31,130 nt of DNA from Rhizophagus sp. LPA8_4_AMF (Eukaryota > Glomeromycota > Glomeromycetes > Glomerales > Glomeraceae), in the NCBI GenBank assembly GCA_021464525.1, contig JADRCO010000549.1, positions 1-31,130 on the forward strand, read 5' to 3'. The stretch's first letter is position 1; each line of letters opens with the position of its first letter. Below, piece by piece: positions 11,110-20,888 of the stretch. Position numbers and translations under genes: made by a program. The notes under the pieces were generated by a model. That model saw nothing but the letters and a program-made list of their open reading frames with translations. It was not told the DNA's origin and did not search any database.

Positions 11110-11181
11110 TATTTTCACACGGTATGTAACATAATTTACATAAGTAGTTAATTATGTTACATCTTGTTAAATGTGATAAAA
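11110..11181. repeat. ~72 bp inverted repeat, 13-bp perfect inner stem
   Basis: ATGTAACATAATT (11124-11136) and AATTATGTTACAT (11150-11162) are perfect inverted arms around a 13-nt loop. The similarity resumes outside: ATTTTCACAC on the left and the reverse complement of ATGTGATAAAAT on the right. The block could be a miniature element remnant or an RNA hairpin. Confidence 0.5.
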
Positions 11182-12199
11182 TAGAATAAAACCAATTTTG
11201 ATTTTTTTATATGCAAAAATTTGAAAATTAAAAAATTTCTTTATTATACATATAGAAATATTTAAAATGTAAAATTAAATTATAAATTTTTATCTTCATT
11301 ATATGCTTTTCATGAATTTCTATTATTAAACCTGTTGAAACTAAATAACAAAACCGTTTATTATTTAACTCCAGTTAAGTTGGCACACTATTCCTTTTTT
11401 CCCCCTTCTTTTCTCCTTCAAAATCCTTTTTTTTTGTAAAAAAAAGTCCGGAGAATAGTCGATAAGCTTCTTTTGTACACACTCACGCAAAATGTGCAGA
11501 ATTTCTTAAAATATTGTGGTAAAATACTATTAATGAGAGACCCAATATCCAACTGCAAAGATATAAATAGTTCAATATTAAATTTCTCTAAATTTATAAT
11601 TGATTAAAATTTAATTTAAATACCAAAAGGTTTATATGTAAACCATATAACGCACTTATTATATACTTCAAGATTACAATTTTTTATCCTACATCTCTAT
11701 AATTAATATCAAATTTAAATAATTGTCCGGAGCAAAGCGGAGGAGACGAAAATGTAAAAAATGTTTATCCCCTGAAAAACGTCCTTCCACAAAAATGATA
11801 ACAATTTCCTTTTTTTAATAATCACACACTTCGTGTTATTTCCTTTTGGAACCCCTGAAATATACTCGTTGTTACGTCACTGAAATTTTGTGCTACATTT
11901 GATGAATAAAAAAAGATGAAATTTTTTTTGCTTCGGACCTACAACGGTTTCCGTTTCCCTAGTATTATTAATGAGGTAAAACTCCTGAAAATTATGAAAG
12001 AAACTGCAACAAACCGAAGGGAATTTAATCATCCTACAAACCATATTCATATCAGACATTTTAGAAAAGTCAGTCATCCTTATTTATATGTGAGGCTTCA
12101 TAAGAATCCAACATAGAGAAAGATATTGCAAAAAACAATTTTTTTTGCTGTACTTATTTTTTTTTTACATTCGTTTAATTTTTTTCTCTTCTTTTTTTT

Positions 12200-12890
12200 A
12201 GGCATTCACAGGAATCACAGCTAGTCTTACCGCTTCTTACAAGTGATCACATGATGGTTTATTGGTTCAATTTTTGGACGAGATGAAGAGTTGAATTTAC
12301 ACCATGTGTAGTGAAGTAATTTCAATCGATTGTGATGAAGCAGGTAAATATTTTGGTTAATCAGATTAATCACTTTTATACAAATATTTAAATATTTACT
12401 TTTATTTTTTAGGAATTAAGACATTGAGATGATCTCTGTGCTTAATGGCGTGTCCTGTATCCATCATATCGCCGACTAATTCTCAGGGTATCGGTATAAC
12501 AGGTAATAAACACCACCTTTAATTTTATCTCAAATTAATCAAACCCATTTGCAATTTAGTAAATTAAACTTCTGCCCTCTTCCTCAGGATTTGATGGTAA
12601 AAGTGTTCTTAGAAGTTTCGTCTTCTTGAAGAAAACTTCATAGGCAATGACAAATATTTTATATCATACCATTTGCAACGAAGCTGGTAAATATTATAAT
12701 TCAAGGATGATTTGTTAATCGTACTTTATACTTACACAAGCGTATTTAATTATATTGATCTGTCTCTATCACTCTATCATATCCTTAATCAACCGTAGAT
12801 TCTCGCGTTCAGCTGAATGATTTAATCAACAAATACGGCAAAGTGCATGTTCTCTTTCATGCTATCTTGCAAAAAAAAGCAATCATATAA
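12200..12890 (+). pseudogene. multi-exon gene-like segment, probably decayed
   Basis: Good splice signals recur in series: exon a ends at 12343 (GCAG|GTAAAT); exon b is 12413-12502; exon c is 12588-12686; exon d starts at 12799. Acceptors are TTTTTTAG, TTCCTCAG and AACCGTAG. Exons b and c are 90 and 99 nt, so all junctions share one phase. In that phase the join reads IDCDEAG into GIKTLR, stop; then MACPVSIISPTNSQGIGIT into GFDGKSVLRSFVFL, stop; then TICNEA into DSRVQLNDLINKYGKVHVLF and a final TAA at 12890. The two in-frame stops (exon b TGA, exon c TAG) mean a pseudogene, or a transcript using a shorter ORF such as the one from the ATG in exon b. Family not recognised. Confidence 0.4.
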
Positions 12891-14490
12891 TAAAAAAACA
12901 ACAAAGAAAAAAAAAGCAACAAAAATAAAAAAACCAAGAAAACCATAAAGAATGACCGAGTAAAAAAGGGCTAGAAATTGAATAGTTATATAAGTTTATA
13001 TATAAATCATGTGATTTTACATTACGTGAGGTTTTAGGAAGAAACAAATATTTGTCATTCTTCTATTTGTATTTTTATATTATCTTATGAAATGTTATGT
13101 TATTTGATATATAAGATCATAAAAAATTCCAATCAAGAATCTTAAACTATGAATATTAAAAATAGTATGGTCTCCTCATCAAATTTATCAAATTTTTCTA
13201 GAATTTTTCTTGTATAATTATCCTCCCAATAAATCAGAGGAGCCTTACGCGCTTCCTATTTAATTTGCTAAAGAGAATAATGATGAGGATTGGTGTAACA
13301 TCTATACGAGGTGAACGAAAATAATTTGAAATACGCAATAAGGAGGCGCAGCTAGCGGATGCGCTGCAAATCGTTCTGTAACAACGTGACTCTGATTTGA
13401 GCCATAATAATAATAATAAAATTTGATAGTCAATATGCATGCACAAAATCATATACTTGTGAATGTACTTGAAAGTCCTTCGTTATGTCGGATAATAAAG
13501 GCTGAAAATTTTATTATAAATGGGTAGACAAATAAAGTCTTTTATGACAAGAAGAGATCGGATAACATTGTAATTAATAATTTGTTTATCAAATATGATA
13601 ATAATCATAAAAAACGATTTTATTTGATGAATGTAAATGAATGTCGAATAGTTGGTAATTTAAAAAAAAAAAAATGCATGACGTGAATAACGAGACTCCC
13701 GCTAAATATATAATACTTTTTGTCGACAAAATCAATACCGACGAGATGATTGTTCAAATTAAACGAAAAGTAACGATTTCGAGATGAAAAATAAATAAAT
13801 ATAAAAAATTACAGGGGGAAATAAAATAAAATTCCCTAGTATATCATTACGTATTGATAATACTTTGGGAAAGTTATTTTTTTGATGAGATGTGAGTGAC
13901 CGTATAATAATTCATCATGACCAAAAAACTAGAAACCTGTAATAATTTTTTTTATATATGTTAGGAAGTTTGTTTAAAGGTAAAGTCTGTCGTTTAATAA
14001 CAAGAAGTATTATGTCACTTACGAGCTTAATTATATATAAAAAATGAACATAAGAAAAAACGTATACGATTTTATAGGAATCATATTTGCGAATAATAAA
14101 TTCTCTTGAAAAGCAAAAACGATCCATATTTATACTCTTGGAAACAAATTTGGTGATGTAATACATCAGCTGTTAAGACATCATTGGCGTATACTGATTT
14201 AGTCTTTTGAATCTTAATTCCGACCGTAGGTTTATTTTTAACTTAACGTAAGAAGTTCTAGTTCGTTGTTATAAAAAATCACGAAATGTTGATCAATAAA
14301 GTGAGAAGTAAACTATTTTAAGATTTATTTGATGATATTGATTAGCATTTAGCACCAAGATGACCGCATGTTCTAAGTAAATAGGTTAAATGTTGGCGGT
14401 GTTTGACATAAATATTCGTCATTGATATACCTCTGACTTAATTGTATGAAGATCTGTAACGTATACTAGTCAACAATAGCAACTTTCTAA
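12891..14490. other. gene-poor DNA, no supported gene
   Basis: A GC-richer patch at 13300-13400 has a short frame EIRNKEAQLADALQIVL that resembles a coiled coil but is open for only ~18 codons. The 72-codon (13234-13452) and 83-codon (13915-14166) minus-strand frames have no recognised motifs. I see nothing else. Confidence 0.5.
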
Positions 14491-14496
14491 AATTCT

Positions 14497-14769
14497 TTAA
14501 GAAATTAATTTGTTCATATTGAATATTTTTTTTTTTTTTGATAGAATGCTAACTACATATAAGCTAGTAAAAAAAAGGATGACCGATTCTGAAAAACGCC
14601 AATATACACTATCTTTGTTTGGGACTAGTATAACGATACAAAAATAGTTTTTACGCCTCACTACTTTACAAAATATTATTGATTGGCCACTATCGACAAA
14701 AATTTTATATACACAATGAATAACGTTTAAGTCCTTCGCGTTGCATAACTCCGCAAGTACGTTTGACAT
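14497..14769 (-). CDS. hypothetical ORF, 90 aa, unidentified
   Basis: The minus-strand frame starts at ATG 14769 with MSNVLAELCNAKDLNVIHCV and stays protein-like through about residue 65 (VVRRKNYFCIVILVPNKDS). Its last third is formed by the dispersed motif at 14578-14610 and by a poly(T)/poly(A) tract, giving an artificial-looking KKKK tail. The true gene, if any, probably ended before the repeat. No domain recognised; it may be a gene scrap into which the repeat inserted. Confidence 0.25.
   Translation of the reverse strand: MSNVLAELCNAKDLNVIHCVYKIFVDSGQSIIFCKVVRRKNYFCIVILVPNKDSVYWRFSESVILFFTSLYVVSILSKKKKIFNMNKLIS
14578..14610. repeat. dispersed motif, copy 1
   Basis: GATGACCGATTCTGAAAAAC followed by GCCAATATACACT. 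Preceded by a run of 14 T at 14526-14539 and by an A-run immediately before the motif. Related copies lie at 16279 and 19706. Common elements are GATGAC, then TTC(TG)AAA, then ACGCCAAT(A/G)TGCA. Confidence 0.6.
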
Positions 14770-14799
14770 ATTTCAAGGGTCATATAGGTAATGTTACAT

Positions 14800-15300
14800 A
14801 AATCGGGATACATATTCAAAAAAAGGAAATAAAATTGTCGATCGTGACAGGTTAAATTTTGCTAGTAATCGCTAACGCTTCGGACAATCATATTTTAATC
14901 GATGCCAATATTTTGTAATCGATTAGTTGATAACGATCAATTATACTTGATTCGATTAAGAGCCCTATTTTTAGAACCGTTTTATATAAAAAATATTCTG
15001 TGCAAACTTCAAAATCTTTATTATAATGTCTAATTAACATACATATATAGCGATCGTTTAATCATAAAAACGCAATCCAGATCATTGTTTGACAATCGAG
15101 AAAAAAATGTACGTTCCATAATATTACAGCCAGGGCCGATACCCTACGTACCGATAATTGTATGTACTGATAAATTTCCCATGCCCCATTTCACTTTTAA
15201 TAAAAAGATCTATGTAACATGCACTGATACTTTTCTTTGTCTCTTTATAATAGCATATAAGTAACATGCATCGATCGATATTTTAGGGTACATTAATATT
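14800..15300. other. intergenic DNA with many ATCGAT words
   Basis: No gene supported. From 14870 to 14960 ATCGAT/ATCGATT words recur. From 15136 to 15290 there are imperfect short direct repeats (GTACCGATAATTGTA and GTACTGATAAATTT; GTAACATGCACTGAT and GTAACATGCATCGAT). This may be an old repeat element. Confidence 0.45.
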
Positions 15301-15302
15301 AT

Positions 15303-15945
15303 TTGGTCGACACTTTAACGATTTGGCTGATGAAAGTTGATATAGATCTCGCTTTGATTGCATGTTATGACATAATGTGGTTCGGATCTCATATCAAATC
15401 ATGTGGAAATAATTATAGTATTTTTTTTAAGAATAGTTATTTAATTAGAGAATATAAAATTTTACATTTATTAAAAAATTCTCTTCAATATTTGTGGATT
15501 TGTTGTGTAAAGTCTCCTTTATCCAATTCAATATTTATTTTTGTATCATTAGGTTCGCGAAGTAATGAGATAATAAGATCAATATGAGAAATAAAGGTTT
15601 TATGACATCTATTAGAAGATTTCTTCTTAAGATATTATTAATAAAATTATCATAAATTGCAAATAAAATTCCATCTATCAAACGCTAGAGAACGCAAAAC
15701 TACTACCATTCTACGCATCTCGTCAATGAGCTTTACCGCATCTTTATATGATCACTGATGGTTTAATGCGGTTTAATGTTCTTGAATTAGAATCCCAATT
15801 TTTTTTTGGTAGATTAGTGTATAATTTATATTTATCAGTTCAGTCTAAGAACAAAAGTTTCGTAAAGAAATTGAGAAATATCCAACATGGTTATGCAATT
15901 CAAGATAAAAATCATTCAACAGTGGAAATTACAAATATAAACTAG
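15303..15945 (+). other. two weak ORFs, unidentified
   Basis: A frame at 15303-15587 would need a TTG start; it reads VDTLTIWLMKVDIDLALIAC and then turns AT-driven. A second frame at 15748-15945 (65 aa, ATG start) reads MITDGLMRFNVLELESQFFF, then LRNIQHGYAIQDKNHSTVEI. Between them the minus strand has a 33-codon open piece (15650-15751) reading DAVKLIDEMRRMVVVLRSL and FDRWNFICNL, which looks helical. None has a recognised family, and the mixture of strands suggests relics rather than a gene. Confidence 0.2.
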
Positions 15946-16960
15946 CTTGTGTTTATATTTCCTTTGTTTTGTCTATTTAATAATAACTATATAAAAATCT
16001 CTTCGTTTAAACGTATAAAGGCGAAAATCAGTTGATGTCAGGTGACACGATGATCGCAACATTACTCCGGACTCGTAATTTTTAATAGGTAAAAGAAATT
16101 TTTAAATTTCAAGATACAAAATATTAAAAAAAAAAAATTATTTGAGAAAAAAGTATCAGCCCCATTTTTGTGAGAAATTATTCCGATATTGACCATTTTC
16201 TTTGATAATATACTTTATTTTGGTTAGATTGATTTATTATTTTTTTTTTTTTAAAAAAAAAAATATATCTAAATATAAGATGACAGATGACTAATTCAAA
16301 CGCCAATATGCATTTGATTATTCCAAAAATAAAATATAATTTTTTTATATTTTAAAGGATTATTAATAAATTAATTAATCGAAATCTTTTAGAACCATAA
16401 AAAGTTGAACCATTAACATGATAAAGTTCTCATGACGTATTTTGTCGCTTATTAATTCATTATATAACTATTGCAAATCATAGAAATATTCTTGTCATGT
16501 TTCACATATTTTTATATATTTAAATTAATTGTTTCATAATTTGATTTAAAAAATAAATATTATAATAACGACATAAAAAGGATTTTATTTAATCTTATTC
16601 ATTATTCTTTTTACAGAATTTCATTACCTTAATAAGTTTAATTCAAGTATGCTTTTACAGTATATCATACTAAATTTGATATACCGCTGACTCGGATCTA
16701 CCCGATTTTAAAAGACTCAATATATCAAATATGTAATACATATCAGATATTATAAATCAAATGATTTTTTAAAAACATGGAATATAAAGAACAGATCAAC
16801 ATTATAATGCGTGGCAAAAGCTGCCAATAAAATTTTTTATAGTATAATCTTCCACTTTTCTTTTTTTTTTTTGGTGAACCATCTTTAAGAAAAATTTTAT
16901 TTGTCTTCATATATTTAAAATAAAATATATATCGAGATTTAATTAGAGAGTATTTCTTCA
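15946..16960. other. AT-rich intergenic DNA
   Basis: No supported gene; contains the second copy of the dispersed motif. The 72-codon minus-strand frame at 16743-16961 is lysine/isoleucine-rich and judged chance. Confidence 0.5.
16279..16319. repeat. dispersed motif, copy 2
   Basis: GATGACAGATGACTAATTC followed by AAACGCCAATATGCATTTGATT. Preceded by a T-run then an A-run at 16239-16262. Similarity to the copy at 19706 continues patchily for ~150 bp, including TTCTCATGACG near 16428 and near 19832. Confidence 0.75.
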
Positions 16961-16961
16961 T

Positions 16962-17420
16962 GATCTACCCAAAAATATACATTTTAACCACAGATTGGAT
17001 TGATAAAATGAAGCACCCTAAAAATAGACTAGATTTATTTATCGAAATTTAAAATAGACGGTAATTCTTTCATGATCCACCATTGTTCTTTTTTTCTCCA
17101 GATTAGACAATTGGATTGGATTGGGACAATGGATTGGATTGAGGACTAAGCATCCTAGAATTAGACTAGGTCGGATAGTAATATTATTTGATGAATCTTC
17201 AAGATCTACCCCAAAGATACACATGTTGACCACATATTGACCACAGGTTGGATTGGATTAAATGAAGCATCCTAAAATAGACTAGATTTATTTATCGAAA
17301 TTTAAAGCAGACAGTAAGGATATACATTGTTTTTATGATTTCAGATTCGACAATGAAATGGATTGGATTTAAGCATCCTAAAAATGGATTAGGGCAGATA
17401 ATATTATTTGATGAATTGAT
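16962..17420. repeat. two-unit tandem duplication, ~242 bp period
   Basis: Block A (GATCTACCC, then GAAGCA(C/T)CCTAAAA, then TAGACTAGATTTATTTATCG) occurs at about 16962-17070 and 17203-17319. Block B (CAGATT(A/C)GACAAT, then ATGGATTGGATT, AAGCATCCTA, then AATATTATTTGATGAAT) occurs at about 17099-17197 and 17341-17417. The array is rich in the word ATTGGATTGGA. The small ORF at 17039-17233 on the minus strand is made of repeat sequence and is not a gene. Confidence 0.8.
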
Positions 17421-17767
17421 GAATGTCATCATCAGGGATTTTCATTTTAAATATTATCGATCATTGATTTAATGATATTAATAATAATAAGGGGGATCAT
17501 ATGCAATGATTGAAGTAGTACTATGCGTAAAAAAGGCAACGATACAAAGAGATATTAAAGCCAAAGCGATAACAAACATTGTCGTGTAATATTGATTTCG
17601 ATTATTGTCTTGTATTTGAATAAATCCTTATTATTGTTTTTTATTTTGAATCCTTCCTTATATAAATCACATTATTTTGACGAAGAAATTTCAAATTTCT
17701 TTAAAAATTTTTTTTATCATTCTTAAAAGTAAAAGTAATTTATTAATAATCAAACACGAAATAAAAA
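17421..17767. other. upstream region of the Myb-like gene
   Basis: No ORF of note. This is the only space available for the promoter of the gene starting at 17768. I see no clear TATA or binding motif that rises above the AT background. Confidence 0.4.
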
Positions 17768-18332
17768 ATGTGTAAATTCAGTCGTGAAGTAAATAGATTT
17801 ATTATTGTTTTTTTTTTCAAAAATATCAAATATTTTTAACGAGGCATGTTTCTCTTGTAGGATAATAATCGTATCAGACATTCCGTGAGAATGTATGGAC
17901 ACTTAGATGATTGCTATAAAAGGATTAGCGAAATATTACCACAATACACACCAAAGCAAATTGAAAACCAGTAAGTAAAAAATATTTGTGCATAATCTTT
18001 TTCTTTTAGGGCAAAATTTTAATCTTTTTTAACAATTTTAAAACTTAGTTATAAAAAATACCTTGATCCGGATGGTAAGTAAAATAGACCTCTTTAATAT
18101 TTTTTTTAAAAAAATTAATTTTAATCCATCTTTTATTTTACATTTTTGATTAGCCCCGCCGATAAATTATGAACGTATTCTTGAAACATATGAAAAGCTT
18201 CAAGCGATAAATATTAAGAATGCACAATTGCGGAAATTAGTATTTATATGTCAAGAATATTATCATTCAATGAAAAAGACTGTAGGAGAGAAATTTCTTT
18301 ATCTTTTTCATGAACTTAATGATAATTCATAA
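17768..18332 (+). CDS. Myb/SANT-like (homeodomain-like) small protein, 4 exons, 111 aa
   Basis: Exons 17768-17788, 17861-17970, 18049-18074 and 18154-18332 join into an uninterrupted 111-codon frame ending in TAA. Introns are 72, 78 and 79 bp with donors GTAAAT, GTAAGT, GTAAGT and acceptors TTGTAG, ACTTAG, GATTAG. Exon 1 is only seven codons and supplies the start of the domain. The joined N-terminus reads FSREDNNRIRHSVRMYG, then RISEILPQYTPKQIENHYKK and YLDPD. This matches the Myb/SANT plan: an F/W-x-x-E/D start, a V-x-x-Y/F-G turn, I-S/A-x-x-L-P, then T-P-K-Q-I-x-N-H-Y in the recognition helix. The second core tryptophan is replaced by tyrosine/cysteine. The C-terminal ~60 residues are predicted helical (NYERILETYEKLQAINIKN, then KLVFICQEYYHSMKK), with no known motif. 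Myb domains bind DNA, so a nuclear role is likely but inferred. AATAAA lies ~77 nt after the stop. The perfect frame across three introns argues that it is intact. Confidence 0.8.
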
Positions 18333-18634
18333 TTTGCTATCTGACTTATTTATTTATCTTTAAAATTTCAAAAAATTTTATTAAAAGTTACTTAAAATTA
18401 ATATGTATAATAAAACTTAATTTGAAAAAAAATTCATAAATATTTTAAAATGTTATAAAATTATTCAATTCACGAATAAAAATCCCTTAATTTCGGAATC
18501 CGGCTCATTTTTTTCTGCATCATCGAAGAATTATTTAAACAAAATTTTTAAGATCAAATTTAAATTAATATACGCAATATATTTACAATTAATGGAATAT
18601 TAAACACCTACACTCATTTTATAAATTCATTTTT
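18333..18634. other. 3' region of the Myb-like gene
   Basis: AT-rich, with AATAAA at 18409-18414 as a possible polyadenylation signal (weak in such AT-rich DNA). The facing coding-like segment ends at 18635, so the two would be convergent. Confidence 0.4.
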
Positions 18635-18937
18635 TTATTCAAATATTTGGCTAACATGAATAGTAGTAGTAGTCTCCGGAAGATGGTTTATTGATTTTGT
18701 AGCTTTTCTTTTATAGACTCGTCGACGTTTGCGAAAGTAAACCGATGTTGTTGGCAATGATCGTTTTGCTCGATATTGTGAAGATGAAATGTAAGGTGTT
18801 TTAAATGAGAAATGAGAGAAATATAAGGCCGAGAAATGAAATATCTAGATTCTCGTAACTCGCGTCAATTTTTGCGTCCACATCATCTAAAATTTTATTT
18901 GTCCGGCCTAAGATAAGTGTTTTATTTACTTATGTAT
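18635..18937 (-). pseudogene. coding-like minus-strand segment, frame broken once
   Basis: Read on the minus strand, 18937 to 18801 is open for ~45 codons including ILDDVDAKIDASYENLDI. The following 18844 to 18635 is open in another frame for 69 codons, containing SSSQYRAKRSLPTTSVYF, the basic stretch RKRRRVYKRKATK, and HLPETTTTIHVSQIFE before TAA. The two frames overlap and no GT donor exists in the overlap, so a single indel, not an intron, must separate them if they were one gene. An acceptor-like TTATCTTAG precedes 18907. The basic stretch resembles a nuclear-localisation or nucleic-acid-binding segment. A run of TAG triplets (18661-18672) encodes the TTTT. No family recognised. Confidence 0.35.
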
Positions 18938-19403
18938 TTATTGAATAGGTCATGAAGGATTGAAGGCCTAAATACGCCAAAAAACGTGGTATTAATTAAC
19001 AAATTTTGTAAACTAATATATTAATTCCTAATCATCTCTGAATTAACCCTAAATGGATTTATTTTTTCTTAAAATATTTTTTTGTTAATAATAGCAAGTT
19101 AGCAACCATAAATATAATATTGAGAAAGGTTTGAACAACAACATAATAAATAATTAAATATACTCATTATTTTCTTTTTTAAGAAAAAAAAGCTAAAAAA
19201 ATAATAATAATAATAATAATGATAATAAAATAATTGGTGCATTAAAGGTACAACTAAGGAATTTTATTCGTCAAAAATCATATATGCATTTATCGAAACA
19301 CAAAATTTTGTAATCCCACATCATTTCTGCGGTCTATGAACGTTCCTATTATTTTCGGTTTAGATAGAATATATCAAATTAGGCTTATCGCAAATATACA
19401 TCA

Positions 19404-19426
19404 TATATACTGTAGTACAGTATATA
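19404..19426. repeat. perfect 23-nt inverted repeat
   Basis: TATATACTGTA and TACAGTATATA are perfect 11-bp arms around a single G. Could be a protein-binding site or chance in AT-rich DNA. Confidence 0.5.
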
Positions 19427-19705
19427 CATGCCCATCTATCTATCCAATCAGCTGGTTTAAATTTATATAATACGACGGTAAAAAAAAAAAGAAAATTTTC
19501 ATGGCATATACTATACAAAAATTTTATTAAAAAATATTTTTTTCAAGAAATTTTTTTTTTGATATTTTCTTTATTTTTTTCTAATAATAATAATATTTTC
19601 TTTTTTTTTAAAAGAAATAAAATACTTTTTTTTTTGATAATTATTTTATTTAAACTAAAAAAAAAAAAAAAAAAAAAAAATATAAAAAATTTTTTTTTAA
19701 AAAAA

Positions 19706-19749
19706 GATGCCAGATGACCATTTCTGAAACGCCAATGTGCATTAGATTC
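19706..19749. repeat. dispersed motif, copy 3
   Basis: GATGCCAGATGACCATTTC, then TGAAACGCCAATGTGCATTA and GATTC. It directly follows a poly(A)24, a T-run and an A-run. This is the best preserved of the three copies and agrees with the copy at 16279 at most positions. Confidence 0.75.
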
Positions 19750-20244
19750 TTCTTAGCTAAATAAATTTATATAGTTGTTTATTTAAAAACCTGATGGAAT
19801 CAAGTAAATACAATTTTGAAAATTCTCATGACGCTTTTCTATTCGTTATAGAACCATTTTCGTACATGTAAATACTCCAAGGAATTGCATAAAATATTTC
19901 TTTATTAGTTGCATTTTGCTACAAATTGATCCTTATCAATGATGTGATGATCTGCGATTGCTATTATGTCCAGTCATATTTTCTTTTTTTGGTTTTATTG
20001 ATTTTATTTCAATGATTTCATTTATTTAGCCCCTTATGTTTAGGGGAAAAAAATGTTTATGATAATGATGAGTCGAATCATATTCTTGGATATACTGTGC
20101 AATATAAATTATCACAGTAAAATTTATTGCCGTCGCGCGTCGCATATTTACTAATTTAACTATTCATCACTACATTGCATGAAAAATTATTTGTCTCCCT
20201 CTCTCCTATAAATCATGACAAATACAATTACATGTTAGTGCATA

Positions 20245-20532
20245 ATGACGTATAGCGAATTCTCGATAATACCGTACCACACTATCATCAAGTCTAAATT
20301 TCTAAAATTCTTTGAATCACAAATTACTTGTCATACGAATACGATTGCGTATATTTTAACAGGCGCAGCAATGATCATAGATGAAATTTTACTAATGAGG
20401 AAAGAATTCTCAAGATGTACAGAAAGAAATTATAACAAAGATAACAAATCTATACTTTTTATTGAAAGTGATACAATAAATGTATCCTCAAAAATTATTT
20501 ATCAAAAATTCATTATACGCGCGTTTCTTTAA
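20245..20532 (+). CDS. hypothetical ORF, 95 aa, unidentified
   Basis: ATG at 20245 opens 95 codons ending in TAA. The N-terminal half is less AT-driven than chance frames here (MTYSEFSIIPYHTIIKSK, then ILTGAAMIIDEILLMRKEF). The C-terminal half is N/K/I-rich. It could include a short hydrophobic helix around residues 35-50. The opposite strand also yields protein-like text with one or two stops. No domain recognised and no neighbour helps; it may be a gene relic. Confidence 0.3.
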   Translation: MTYSEFSIIPYHTIIKSKFLKFFESQITCHTNTIAYILTGAAMIIDEILLMRKEFSRCTERNYNKDNKSILFIESDTINVSSKIIYQKFIIRAFL

Positions 20533-20888
20533 TATCATATTAAAAATCGCAACTGCAACAACTGATTCAATGATTCAATGGAAAGTGATATACGATCTTA
20601 GGAGCTTGAATGTACTGTACTCAAATAATTATCTTATAGAATAATTTACAATTTGATAATTTCTGAATATTACATTTTTAATTTTACAATACTTACTTTA
20701 TGGAATAGCTTTAAAGCATGAAAGACTTATAGTCTGTAAGTGTATTATTTGAATTAAACTTTTTATCTTAATGCAAAATTAAAAATTCATATTACAAAAT
20801 AAAAAATCGTGCAATATAAAAAGAAGCCGAATTAGCAAAATCGAATTCTCCCAAAGAAAATGAATTTGCTCTACTGAGTCTTTATTAT
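20533..20888. other. AT-rich intergenic DNA, nothing recognised
   Basis: No gene, repeat or RNA could be supported here. Confidence 0.5.

Larger units (their letters stand above)
9980..12190. other. AT-rich intergenic DNA with palindromes
   Basis: No supported gene apart from the inverted repeats listed separately. The two opposed 66-codon frames at 11877-12116 overlap each other on opposite strands; neither shows a known motif. Confidence 0.5.
18940..20240. other. AT-rich intergenic DNA with microsatellite and poly(A)
   Basis: No gene supported. Contains an (AAT)n microsatellite at about 19199-19228, a run of 24 A at 19657-19680, the palindrome at 19404 and the third dispersed-motif copy at 19706. 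Confidence 0.55.

Noticed and set aside
11877..12116. Two 66-codon ORFs on opposite strands
   Set aside because: They overlap almost completely and neither shows a family motif or splice context, so at most one could be real and none is supported.
13234..13452. 72-codon minus ORF and a short coiled-coil-like + frame EIRNKEAQLADALQIVL
   Set aside because: The + frame is open for only ~18 codons; the minus ORF includes a run of leucines from an (AAT)n microsatellite. Not enough for a gene call.
13915..14166. 83-codon minus-strand ORF
   Set aside because: No motif, composition as expected for A/T-rich DNA; judged chance.
15303..15587. 94-codon ORF with no ATG
   Set aside because: Needs a TTG start, has no splice acceptor clearly in place and no motif; kept only as a weak note.
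17039..17233. 64-codon minus-strand ORF reading NPIHCPNPIQLSNLEKK
   Set aside because: It is made entirely of the tandem repeat word ATTGGATTGG read in reverse.
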